64,000 nt of DNA from Pseudocercospora fijiensis CIRAD86 (lineage: Eukaryota; Ascomycota; Dothideomycetes; Mycosphaerellales; Mycosphaerellaceae), in assembly GCF_000340215.1 (NCBI RefSeq), contig NW_006921536.1, positions 748,446 through 812,445 on the forward strand. The letters run 5' to 3'. Both the position numbers and the translations under genes were made by a program. This document shows, piece after piece, positions 1 through 11,462 of this stretch. The notes beneath the pieces are model-generated. The model did no database searches. It was given only the letters and a program-made list of their open reading frames with translations, and was not told where the DNA came from. Every line of letters starts with the position of its first letter. Within the stretch, counting starts at the first letter, position 1.

Positions 1-3000
1 CGGAGGCGCCTTCGACTAAATTACTTCTAGGTTTGCCGATACGCGTTTAATAATAGTAGAAAGCGTCGTCGCCCCTATATACTCCTTATAAATATACTAG
101 TATAGAAGGTTACCTAACTTAAATCGCTACCTATAGACCTTATAAGCGTACTTCGTAGAGGTAAATAGTTAGATCGCCGCTAGTAGGGACGCTTTAGCCT
201 ATAGTACCGAGTTTAACGCTAATAGCGAGCAGTCGCCTATGCCCGCAAAGTAAGCTCCTAAGCCTAGATCGGAGTCGTATAGGTCGGTAAAGTAGTCGGC
301 GTCTTCTCCGGCGTTACTAAAATAGCTATAATTATCCGCGTTAGTTCTCCTATTATCCTCCTAACTATCCTCCTAATAGCCGTCGTTAGCTTAGTTAGCA
401 TTATTTATAGTATCGCCTACTTTCTTACTATTATCGGCAAAGTTAGCCTACTTACGAGCTCGATCGTTACGCTTTCTATCCTATCGATTAAATAGGCGCG
501 AATCGACTCGCTTTAAGTCTTTCGAGAGGAAGGTAGGGCTACTACCCTTCGATAGTCTTTTACTATTTCCTACCGGCGGTAGGCGATTCTACTAAGGGGC
601 GTTAGGTAGGCGATTCTACTAATAGGCGTTAGTAAGGCGTAGTAGGTTCGGTCGGTCGATATCGCGGTTCTAGTAGTTAGAGGATGCTCTTACTAGAGCG
701 AAGCTCGCTAGGGTATAAGAGGCGTTCCCTTTATATCGGTTCTACTAGGTAGCCTTACTAGCGCGGCTATTATTCCTAGTCGTAGCGTCTTAGCGACGAT
801 TAGACGAGGACGAAAGTATATACTCCTAGATTAATACCTACTTCTCGTAGTATATAACCTACTTATCGACCTTTATACGACGATTTAGCTTGTCTATATT
901 TAATTAGAAGCGCGGGTCTATTCGACGATAAGCTTCTAAGAGCCGGTTCGATTTCCGTATATCGGTATCCTTAGCGAGTCGCACCGTCTTAATAATAAAG
1001 TCCGTTACTAAACGCCCTAAAGCGATATCCTACTAGTCGTAGCGTTACTTATCGAGGAGATCTATCGCCTTTATCGGAGGGACCTTCTATTTCTTACTAA
1101 GACAACGTTCCTAGCGCTTTAGACCGTATCTACCGCGGAGCTTTACTCGGTTACGGCTAGAAAGGTAACTATAATACTAACTAAGCGCTACCCTTCGAAA
1201 GTAAAGAGAGAGGTTAAAACGAACCGTCTCTCGCTCTATAATATAAGTATAATCCTTAGCCGCTTCGATAAAAGTATATACCAAACGGTATATTATCTTG
1301 TTTCCGACTAAAGCGTAGTCTCCCTCGCCGTAATCTATAACGCTAAGCAGAGGATCGAAGAACCTAAGATACGCTAGATCGAACTATAGCCGCTAGGGGC
1401 GGGCGTAGTGCCCCTAGATATAACTCGCTTTAGAAACTAGCGATTCCGCGACGTAGCCCCGATAATGCTAACGGTATCTACGACGGCGGGCGTATCTATA
1501 ATAACTAGCATCTAAGGAGCTATCGTTATCCGATAAGGATTAATCGGAGTCGTCCGAATCCTTACTATCTAATAAGGATCTATCCTTACTTAGATTATCC
1601 CTATACCGACGGTGCTTCTAGCGTTACTTCTTACCTTCCTATAGTAGACCTAGTAAGTCTAATAGCGGAAAGGGCAAAGGCTAACCCTACGTCGGCTTAC
1701 GAGAGGAATTACCCGGATCGAAGTTACTAGATAGCGGTAGTAGAGGATTGTTAGGAGGATTACTAGGTAGATTGCTAGGAGGATTACTAGGCGGATTACT
1801 AGGCAGATCGCCTAGCGTAAACCCGCCCCGACGTAAGCGGCTATGCCTATAGGCATTTATATATACGTCTGCCCTCTACTAGTAATCGTATTAACCTAGG
1901 TTCGGCTAGGGCGGACTTAGCTTACGCGTAGCCGATAGCAGTAAAATCGCCTATTCTATTAGAAAGTCTAATACGACTTCGTTAAGATAGACTCCTCTCT
2001 GTCTAGCTAATTCGCGAAGATAATTACGACGCTAACGGTTTTATTATATAGCGATATTCGCCCTATCGATCTCCTCGGTTATCTATAAGGCATCTACCGG
2101 GGTACGATATTAGAAACGACTACGCGGCTCGTTAGCCTATAGGTCGGCGAGGCCGTCGTTTATTAGAGGCAATTAACCGCGACCGATATCCTAGAACGGC
2201 GACGTCGATAGATCGGAAGGCCCGGTTAACAGTTCCTTAGGGGAAGTCTTAGGTAGAGGCCCCCTTAGCTTCTAAGGATTCTCGTCCGCCGGGTATCGTA
2301 GCTTAAGTAGCCTCTATAAGAAAACCGATTTAAGCGAGCTATTAGGCGAACTAGGACGCTGTTCCGGCGGCACGGTTGTTTCTACTATAGTAATAGGCGA
2401 AACCGTAGGCTGCGGTAGAACTTAAGCTAGTCGGGCCGGTAGGCGCTACTCTACTATAGGTAGTAGATAGATATCCGGGTAGAATTAACGGTAATAGCGT
2501 AAATCGCGTACCGTTAGGAGCGCGGCTTTAAGCTCCTTAACCGATTTAGTTAGAATTCCTTTATCTACTACCTACTACCCTAGGAAGTTGTAACCGTTAA
2601 AGGCGTCTAGGTAGAGTTCCTCGATTTTAGCCTACAGAGGCGGCGGATTTCCTACGAGCGGGTAATAGTATAGAACGTATAAGGTAAGTAAGTCGATTCG
2701 GCCGTACTTTGCCCTAAGCTAGGTCGCGAAGTTCTCGCTATAATCGACGTAGTTCTAAATATAGGAACAGATACGTAGGATATAGGGCTCTATATCTAGC
2801 AATCCGAGATTATAGTACTAAGGTAGCGGTTAAACCGCTAGCTTAGCTAATTTCGAGGCTTCTACCGGAGTTAGAAGCGAGTCCGAAGGAGCTATAGTAA
2901 GCGGGTAAACTATTAGTAAGAGGGTAGAGGCGAGATAGTCTCTAGACGGAGGACAATAACGGAGAACCGACTAAAGGCGGAGGAGCGTAGCTTATCGGGG

Positions 3001-3010
3001 CAGGTCCTCC
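1..3010 (-). pseudogene. Decayed Gag-like retroelement reading frame, runs off left edge
   Basis: Reading the minus strand from about 3010 to 1 gives one almost continuous frame. It is interrupted only by TAG/TAA at places where CAG, CAA or TGG would fit, the usual scar of RIP. Visible parts in order are a hydrophobic/Tyr-rich N-terminal region (about 2940-2460), a Pro/Ser/Asn repeat of the PSNPP type (about 1830-1740), a Ser/Asp-rich linker, an Arg/Tyr patch (RYARRRRYR), then a segment with FDLAYLRFF, FIEAAKDY and GRYGLKR that resembles a retrotransposon Gag core (about 1400-950). It continues in frame to the left edge through an acidic stretch containing GLGAYFAGIGD. No zinc knuckle or reverse transcriptase is visible here. 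The family is not certain; a Gag-type protein of an LTR element is the best reading. Confidence 0.45.
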
Positions 3011-3599
3011 TAGGGAAAGCGGCTACCCCTAGACCTAGGTATAGTAGGCAATTGCTACTAAAGGTAGAAACTACTACTACTGTCTCCTCGGGGTACTAAT
3101 AGGATCGCCGATAAGGCGCTCGCGCGTCGGTAGGGTATAGTACAGAAGGGTAGTAAATCGAATAGGTACCGTCGTAACGGGTAGGAGTTAAATCGTAGTA
3201 ATCGGCGGAAGATCGGTAGGACCCGTAGCTAATCGCGTCGATTCTCGTCGTAGCTATAATAACTGGGGTCGATTCGGGTAGAGGACTAGTAGTTAGTATA
3301 GAAGCTAACTAAGTGTTAAGCGAAGCTACTAAGTTACTAGGCATACGGTTATAGTACGAAGGTATCGTAACGGTTATACGGTATAAAAGTTAATATATTC
3401 TCTAAGGTACCGCGAGGCAAGCTATCTATATAATAGTCCTACTATTAGTAGTAATAGCGACCGTAGCGGTCGATAGTAACCGCTGCCTACTATCGTACAT
3501 ATAATAGTATTATATCGTAACACTCGGTAGTCGCTATTTATATAGCGTTTTATATAGTAGGCTCGACCGCTAAGCTTACTATCGCTTCTATAATATCCG
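3011..3599. other. RIP-type repeat spacer, no gene recognised
   Basis: The sequence is rich in TA and CG and poor in CA and TG, like the neighbouring decayed elements. I see no intact gene or recognisable domain. It joins the Gag-like frame to the MULE transposase remnant and may hold the end of one of these elements. Confidence 0.5.
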
Positions 3600-5960
3600 C
3601 TATAGAGGGCGAGGTCTCTTTCGCGCCTCTTACTTCGCAAACCTTACTATATAACCCCTCCTCTTTAACCGTCGCCTTACTCTTGCCTTTCTAGGATTTC
3701 TTAGTCGATAGACTAGCAATTTAGCTAAGATTAACGCAGTATTAACTTAGTAGTACCCTAGTAGGTAGAGGTACTTGCGATAGTTATAGAGGTAGCGTCT
3801 TTACTAGCAATTCGAGGCTAAAGTAATCTTCTATAGTAAGGCGCGCGGCCTTAGCGCGTTAAGGACTACTAATATTATTAAGTCGCTTAAGGAAGCGCTT
3901 CTACGCGTATTATCGCTATTTAAATAGCGTCTATTTATTAGCGTAGCGCTCTTTAATAGTATATATCTAATAGCGAATATTGTCGCTATACTCGTAAACG
4001 CGCTCGTAGTATAAGAAGTCGGGTACGCTTAGCGCACTAATATCGTCGTAGAGCTCTTTAATAGTATACGAAGTCGTTGCTCGGTCGTAGATTAAGAAGC
4101 CGCCGCCGCCGTTATTATATTTAGCGTCTTTAAATATAAATAGCTAGCGCTAGAAGTCGTAGTCTTTAATTACATTCTAACCAAGTTAGAAATAGTAGTA
4201 CTATAGGTTAGCGTAGGCAACTTAATATTGTAAATAGAATTTATATTCGCACGTTGTCTTATTACTAAGTAAGCGCGCCGCTATATAGTTAGGTTAAGTG
4301 CCGAGCTAGTATTACTTACCGATTAGTTATTGTAACTGCTATAGAAACTCTAGCAACTAGCGCTTTAGAAGGTCGTTGTCGCTAGTCGCTAACAGATAGA
4401 TCTTGCTATTATTACTATCGGTATAATTAAGTAAGCGCTAGTTATATTCGCTATCCTTTATTTCTACGTATATTATAGTGCCGCGGAGTGTATATTCGCT
4501 AGCTATTCGCGCCTTATTCTCGCACTTGTATTTGTTATAACAACCTTCGAGAGCGTTAGTATCCTTTACCTATATTAGGATAGTAGAGTCTATACGATAA
4601 TAGAGCGCCTAATAGCGAATATTATCCTTTAGCTCCTTCGTAATATATTCTAACCTCTTATTAAATTTATAATCCTTTAGAAGGCTTAGAATAGCGCTCT
4701 ATAGGCTATCTATATAACTAGCGACGGAGCGCCTAAATTTAACAGCAGAATAGAGGTAGTAGCGCGACTTCTCGGCAGTCTCGCCTAAGAAGTGCTGTTT
4801 TATCGATCGTAGGAGGTAGATATAGTAAAGAAGATAGCTGGTTTTATATAGAGGTTCGAAGGCATCGTCGTCGGACTTAGAGTCCTTGATTTTAGTAGCT
4901 TCTATAGCTATTTCTAGAGTATTCTCGTCCGCCGGCAATGCTAGAGGCTATATTAATCGAATAGCGCGTCTCTCGGCTGCCGAGTCGTCTATAAGGAAGA
5001 AGTATAGTCTATAACTACGGCGGCCGCTAGACTATCGAATAATCTGTTTAAGACACGCTAATACGATATCGCTATTATTAGTAATACTTAGAAAGTGCGT
5101 AATAGGTCGCTAAAGGCCGTTATTGTCTCGTATTATTATAGTATATAAAAACTAGCCGAGATAGTTAGTTTTATAAGTCGCGTCTATAAGTGTAAGCTAC
5201 CTACGCTATATAAGTAGCGCTAGTCGGTCTTTATAGACGTAAACAGTCGTATAGGTTCGCTTCTTGTCGACGGCGCGTATTACTAATACGTTAGCGGCGT
5301 AGAAGTTGTCTAAAGAAAGAAGAATTAGCTATTTGTTCGGATTTCGAAAATATAAACAAGTCGGAGGTTCGGTGTTCCTTACTAAGCTGCGCTAGAAGCC
5401 CGGCCCGCGCTAGATTTATTAGGATTAATTAGCTATTTTAATAATTATACGAAGTAAGTAGCTTTATCCGAGAATTCTCGGAACTCTAAGCTTTAGCTTT
5501 TTTGCTAATCGAATAGCGGAAACTGTAAGAATTTAGTCGCCTAGATAGACTACGAATTCGAGCCGAATTCGAGAAATAATCCGTAGATCTAATTAGCCGC
5601 TCGGAATACGGCGAGCGTAACCGAGCGGCCTATAATACTAATTCTAACCTTATCTTGTCTACTTACTTTGTCTTAGCTATAACAATAGCTCTTCTTATTA
5701 ATCTTGCTAGCTACTAACCTAACTACCGAGGCGCGCGTCTTTATATATCGCTTAGTACGATTTGCTAGCGTTTTTGCAGTCGACTCGAGTTATATAGGCG
5801 CCGCTAGCGGCGATAAAGACTTCCTAGGCTCTAGTATCGTATCGAGCGCAAATAGTATTATATACTACTAATAGCTTATAGCCTTTGTATACCTAAAAAG
5901 CGGCGGCTATTATTAACGCGTCGTATCTCTTCTATAGGTCGAAGCGACGAATAGTATAGT
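3600..5960 (-). pseudogene. MULE (Mutator-like) transposase, RIP-inactivated
   Basis: The minus strand reads as one frame with scattered TAG/TAA stops. The N-terminal part (about 5950-5780) has a FAR1-like look (VYKGYKLL, then CARYDTRA). The catalytic core follows at about 5200-4600: LTLIDATYKTNYLG carries the expected first Asp of the DDE triad, FFLIDDSAAERRAI the second, and VKDTNALEGCYNKYK the Glu region before the usual basic stretch. A lysine-rich tail follows (about 3700). These motifs in this order are typical of fungal MULE transposases. Terminal inverted repeats were not found; element A has inserted at its upstream side (6073). Confidence 0.65.
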
Positions 5961-6072
5961 ACTCGGTATACTAAGTGTTATTATTACGCTATACTTTAAT
6001 ACTAATAACTTCTAGGTCCCTATTCTAATCGATGCGTTTAATAAACACTACCTATATCGTTACCTTATAACC

Positions 6073-6269
6073 TATTAGGACTAAAGAGGTTATACGTAAT
6101 TAGTATATAACTAGGCCGAGTAAAGCTAGGGTCTTAGTGCCTTAGGCAGGGCTTAGCGCTTAGCGTTAGGCTAACTAGCCTGCCTTCCTCCCTCTCCTTT
6201 TAGATCTCTATCGAATACTATACTAATTTACGACCACCCTATCTACCTACTAATATAACCCTTCTTATA
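6073..6269 (+). repeat. 5' LTR of element A
   Basis: The 197-bp repeat starts TATTAGG (a RIP form of TGTTAGGG) and ends CTTCTTATA (a RIP form of CTTCTCACA). It matches the other three LTR copies over its whole length. The bases after it (TAGTATTCGATCTACC) are shared with element B and could be a mutated primer binding site beginning TGG. Confidence 0.9.
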
Positions 6270-6499
6270 TAGTATTCGATCTACCCTTTAAAGGCAGTAG
6301 CTAGATAGTCCTTATTTTAAGCTTTTAGCGGTATAGCTACGAAAACTATCGATTTAACTATATTACGCCCGAAGGACGGGACCTATACGTACTATTCTAT
6401 TAAAACAACCGTACTAATTATTAAGCAAGGCCTTCTATACGGCCTATTATACTAAGTCAATCGCACTAAGCCGATACCTACTAATTCCGCTATATCCGT

Positions 6500-9400
6500 A
6501 TCTTAGGGGCCTATAATACATTATCGGTACTACCCCTTATTGCAATAGCCGGCTTATTACGAAGCAATAATAACCGCGGCGCCGCTAGCAGCGCTAGCAA
6601 TAACAACGCTAGTAGTACAGTTCCCGCTAAAGTGCCTACTAAAGTGCCTACTAAAGAGCCTACTAGAGGACCTACTAAAGAAGAACCTGTAATTCTAGGT
6701 AATAATCTAGAATTGCCTATTAGCGACATTCTTAATAACATTGTTAATCGACGATATAGCTAACTAGCCTTTAGCCCTTAACTATTAGAGAGACTTTAAG
6801 AAGCTACTTAAAACAGGCTTACTGCCCTACGTTAAGAACAATAGCTAAAAAATAACCTCCTCGAGCTCCGTCGCCTTTAGGAAGCCCTAATAACTACTAC
6901 TAAACTAATAGTAGGACCTTCTTTACTACCTATCTAAAAGAAGGATACTAAACTCAAGGACTGTACTGTGTTTAATAGCTCTAGTCGAAAGCAGTATAAC
7001 GACTATATTCGTAACTGTAAACTTAACTAGCGTAATATACTAAGAGCGCTACTAGACGACTATTCCTTAGTCGTATACGCTATGCAATACATTAATAGCG
7101 ACTTAAAGCGTATATAGGATAACTACTTCGACTCCCTTAACGATTAGACTACTATTTATTAGCAGACCTATAAAACTATTATACTAGACACCCTTAGAAA
7201 CCCTATACTAAGACAATAATATGCCTAGGACTAGTATCTTCGAGCTAAACAAAAGACTAACTAGTCGGCTCGCTTATTCGAGGCCTATTTAAAGACCCTC
7301 GAGGATAACCTTCCGGCTAAGACTAATTCCATATAGATCTCCGAGATACGCCTAAAACTTAGATAGGAGCTTATCCTCGAATTAGACCGCCGTCGTATAT
7401 TCGAATAAGCTAACCTAATACGTATTTAATTTATAGTCGAGGTAGAAACAGCTAAACGAGCTGTTTAACTCTAATAAAGACTAGAATCGAGGATCCGACT
7501 AACTAGTACTAACCGTAGCAACTATAGTAGCCGCGGAGGAAACTAAGGTTCCTACTAGGACAATAATGCTAACAATAGGAACAGTAACGACCGTAGAAGA
7601 GGCCGTAGCCGACGGCTATATAGAGGAGGCCGTAATAGGGGCCGTAGAAGGGGCTCGTATCCCTATAGTACTAATCGCTTAACTAATAATAGTAGCAATA
7701 GCGGCTATAGCAATTCCCTAACTAGATTGAAGTGCTTTAATTGCGACAGTACTAGCTATCTACTAGGCTAATACGACAAACCTAGGGACTAGACCCGAAT
7801 TAACCGTACTACCGCTAAGTACCGGAAAACCCTTTTAGCCGCTAATGCTACCCCTATAGGCTAACCTTCGAAAAAGGAATAAGCGCCGCACTAACTATTA
7901 GCCTTATACGGCGTAAGACTATCGACATTATGCTAGCTATAATACGCTCCTGCCTTATATAGGACACGAAGGGCACTAACTATTAAACTAAGGTTACGCT
8001 AGATCTAGGAAATTTAGTTAGTGCCCTTATTAGCTATCGCCTAGCTAAGCAATTAGACCTTCGACAATTAAATAGGGCTAACCTACTAACCCTTGCTTAG
8101 TTTAATAACGCTCGGCACTTAACCTATAGAGCTTACTATATTCCTATAGTTCTAAAGGACGACCTCGGAAATAAACGCCTACTAGATTTTACCGCCTACG
8201 TAGTAGATATAGACAGCCTTCTATCCGATATTGTTATTAGCAACCCTATTCTTAAGCACTACGCTGTTACTATAGACTTAGGCCTTTAATAGTAGCGATT
8301 TAGAATCGCTAGGAAAGAGGATATTAAGCATATCGACGCTAGAGAGTGCCTAGACGATATTAGGGTCCTGTTTATTAGCAACCTAATACCCGCCTTAGCT
8401 AATCTAACTGCCGACCTGCTCGGTAGTAATAACGATAAACCTGTGCCCCCTAATAGTATAGGCCCCGATTAGCTCGAGCGTATACTAGAGCCTATTTAAG
8501 AGACTTATATTAATATATTTAAATACTACTTAGCATCGACATTACCTATATTTAAAGAGACAGACTATAAGATCGATATTATATAGGGCAAGGAGGTCCC
8601 TTTTAGGCTACTCTATAACCTTAGTAAAAGAGAGCTTGCTATATTACGTAAGTACCTAGATAAGAACCTAGCTAATAGTCGAATTCGATATAGCAACAGC
8701 CCTGCTAGTACGCCTATCTTGTTTGTTCTAAAGAAGGATAGTAGCCTACGCCTATATATTAATTATCGTAGGCTTAATGCTGTTACTATTAAAGACCGCT
8801 ATCCACTTCCGCTTATTAATAAGACCCTCGACCGCCTTTCTAGTGCCTACTACTATACTATATTAGATATTAAGGACGCCTATTACCGCATCTGTATTCG
8901 CAAGGGCGACGAATAGAAGACGGCCTTCTATACTCGTTATAGCTATTTCGAGTACTTAGTTATACTATTTAGCCTAGCTAATGCCCCTACAACCTTCTAG
9001 TCCTATATTAATAGGGCTCTATTAGGCCTATTAGACTACCTCTATATAGTTTACCTAGATAACATCCTAGTTTACACCTATTTACCTAACATTACAGAAC
9101 ACTAGGCTATAGTACGAAAGGTCCTCGACCGCCTATAGGCCTATAGCTTATATTGCAAGCCCTCTAAATGCACTTTTGCTACTAAGGAGGTAGCCTTCCT
9201 TAGCTTCCTCGTATTAACTAAGGGTGTTAAGGCTAATCCCGATCGGATTAAAACAATTACTAAATAGCCTATTCCTACGTTAATTAAGGAGCTATAGTCG
9301 TTCCTTAGCTTCGCTAATTTCTATCGTCGCTTTATTAAGAGCTATTTACGGTATATAATGCCCCTAACTAAGCTTACTAAAACTAAGGCTAACCCGACTA

Positions 9401-10070
9401 GAGAATTCAAATAGACTAATAAAGCACAAGCCGCTTTTAACGGCTTAAAGCAACGCTTTACTAAAGTCCCCTTATTGTACTATTTCGTACTAAGCAAACT
9501 AATCCGCATTGAGACTAACGCTTTATAGTTCGCTATATTAGCTATTATATCCTAACAATCGGATAAAGACTATTACTAGCACCTAATTGCCTTCTTCTTA
9601 CGAAAGATAATTAATACTAAGCGTCGCTACGAGACCTACGAGCAAGAGCTCTTAGCTATTATCGAGGCCTTTAAGTATTAGAGGTACTACCTCGATAGGG
9701 CTTAATATACAATATAGGTCTATATAGACTATAACAACCTCCGTAGCATTACTAAGGTTACTAGGGTTATAGGTCGATAGGCTAGATAGGCCGTCTACCT
9801 CGCCGGGTTCGATTTTAATATATTATACCGGCTAGGCGTAAGTAACCCTACCGATAGCCTATCGAGGCGACCTAATTACGATAGCGAGACCTAATACATT
9901 AATTTATTGTTTCTAACCCTGCAGTATAAGATTGCTATAGCCCGTATTATTAATAAGTAAGCGTAGGATAAGCGGACTTCCGGACCTCGCGGTAGCAATA
10001 AATACTATAGCGGAGTTGTCGTTCTTCTAGTATACGTTAGAAAGGACGTAGATCGCTCGAGCTATAATAA
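6500..10070 (+). pseudogene. gag-pol of element A, 5' part (Gag, protease, RT, RNase H)
   Basis: The frame is broken by many TAG/TAA codons. The Gag N-terminus has PTKVPTKEPT-type repeats (about 6600-6700). The zinc knuckle at about 7733-7777 reads CFNCDSTSYLLG with the expected His and last Cys replaced by Tyr, both explained by CA->TA or TG->TA. A protease-like TLDLG is near 8000. Reverse transcriptase covers about 8640-9180 with [12 protein letters not shown] and [10 protein letters not shown]. The YxDD box at about 9053 reads YLDN, so the catalytic Asp is lost. RNase H covers about 9500-9960. The frame is cut by element B at 10070 and resumes at 17153. Confidence 0.85.
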
Positions 10071-10267
10071 TGTGAGAAGGGTTATGTTAGCAGGTAGATA
10101 GGGTGTAGGTAAATTAGTATAGTATTCGATAGAGATCTAAAAGGAGAGGGAGGAAGGTAGGCAAGTTGGCCTAACGCCAAGCGCTAAGCCCTACCTAAGG
10201 CACCGAGACCCCGGCTTTACTCGGCCTAACTACATGCCAATTACGTGTAGCCTCTTTAGCCCTAATA
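10071..10267 (-). repeat. 3' LTR of element B
   Basis: The 197-bp LTR is seen here as the reverse complement, starting TGTGAGAAGGG and ending CCCTAATA. It keeps the TGTGAG end unmutated, so it helps define the true LTR termini as TG...CA. Confidence 0.92.
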
Positions 10268-11462
10268 TACGCTTCCCTTCTAAAGGCCGCGCCCTCGTAG
10301 CCTATCAATCTCGACCTCTATTGCTACTAACTTAGCAAGTCTAATAGACTGCTCAGCTCGCGCTAAATTGAACACTTAACCACCTAATTATGTAACTATG
10401 TTAAACCTTACTTTCTAATACAACGTCTAACTCTAACTGCGCTATCCTTGTATATAATAAAGTAAAGGGACATAAAGCTATAAGAATTGAGGGCTATCGA
10501 CCAATTACAATACGAGCGCGTCTTTCCTACTATAATAGGTAGACGTACGAGGTATTGCAGCCCTGCCTCCGCTCTAAGTAATGTCGTACCGAGTTCTTTA
10601 CGTCTACTCTTAAAAGACCTAGCAATATCCGCTTCCGAGGGTTTGTTCGCTTCCGAGGGTTATTGTTCTTATTGTTCGTAGTTTCGCTAGCCCTAATTGG
10701 CTAGGTTTAGCAGCCTTTAAGTGTCAATCTTATCTTATCTTTTCAAAAAAATACAGCTCGTCTAGTTTCTATAGGTAAAGGCTATTATAAGTGCAGTAGT
10801 AGAGGTTCGCCTCGCTTAAAGGGTCGGAAAGATCGAGGAGTAACCTATTGTCCGTAAGATCGACCCCGGCTAGCTTAGCTCTATAGTTTTGCCCTTAGTT
10901 AGCTAGTCTATTAGTCGCTTAATCCTTTAAGCGGCTTAAAGTTTTAATCAAAGTTTTGATCAAAGTTTGATTAAGGTGCCTTAGGCTCGTAGTGCAGGTA
11001 AGGTTGTGTCTATAGGCGTAGCGACAATAGCAAGTAATGTTAACAATAGTAGCGCTAGTCGTCTTAGCGCTAACTTTACCTTCTTTAACTAATAACAACT
11101 CGGCAATACCGTTACTAATATAGCGGTATCCTTCCTTTCTTAAATAGCAATACACCTCCGCAATACCGTTACTAATATAGCCGCGCCGGCTATCTTCTAA
11201 TACACCGTTATTCGTACGCGTGCGCGCGTATTCTCGTCGATTGCCTAGGCCTCGAGGCCCCGGTAGAATAAAGGAACAAGAGGTAGAGTCTTTAAAAGAG
11301 CAGTAACTAATTGACGCGTCGTAGCGCGCTTATTAACACTCGGTGCGCGTTCACTATAGTAGTGTAGTCTTATTGTCTCTTATTGCTAACAATTGCTTGC
11401 AGCTAATTAGTTAGCTAATAGCACCCCGGGGGTAGCATTGATCCTAGGCCTTAATAGTAATA
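10268..11462 (-). other. Non-coding 3' region of element B
   Basis: About 1.2 kb lies between the pol stop and the 3' LTR and matches 18858-20053 in element A. It contains short internal repeats: three related TTTGATCAAAG-type units (10939-10975), two copies of GCAATACCGTTACTAATATA (near 11103 and 11160) and a doubled CTTCCGAGGGTT (near 10633). No domain is recognisable; the 78-codon open stretch at 10919-11155 shows no similarity I know. Confidence 0.6.

Noticed and set aside
6511..6741. Leu-rich minus-strand ORF over element A (and its counterpart 16488-16709 plus over B), looks like a membrane protein
   Set aside because: It is the antisense of the Pro/Thr/Lys repeats in Gag; the hydrophobic look is an artefact.
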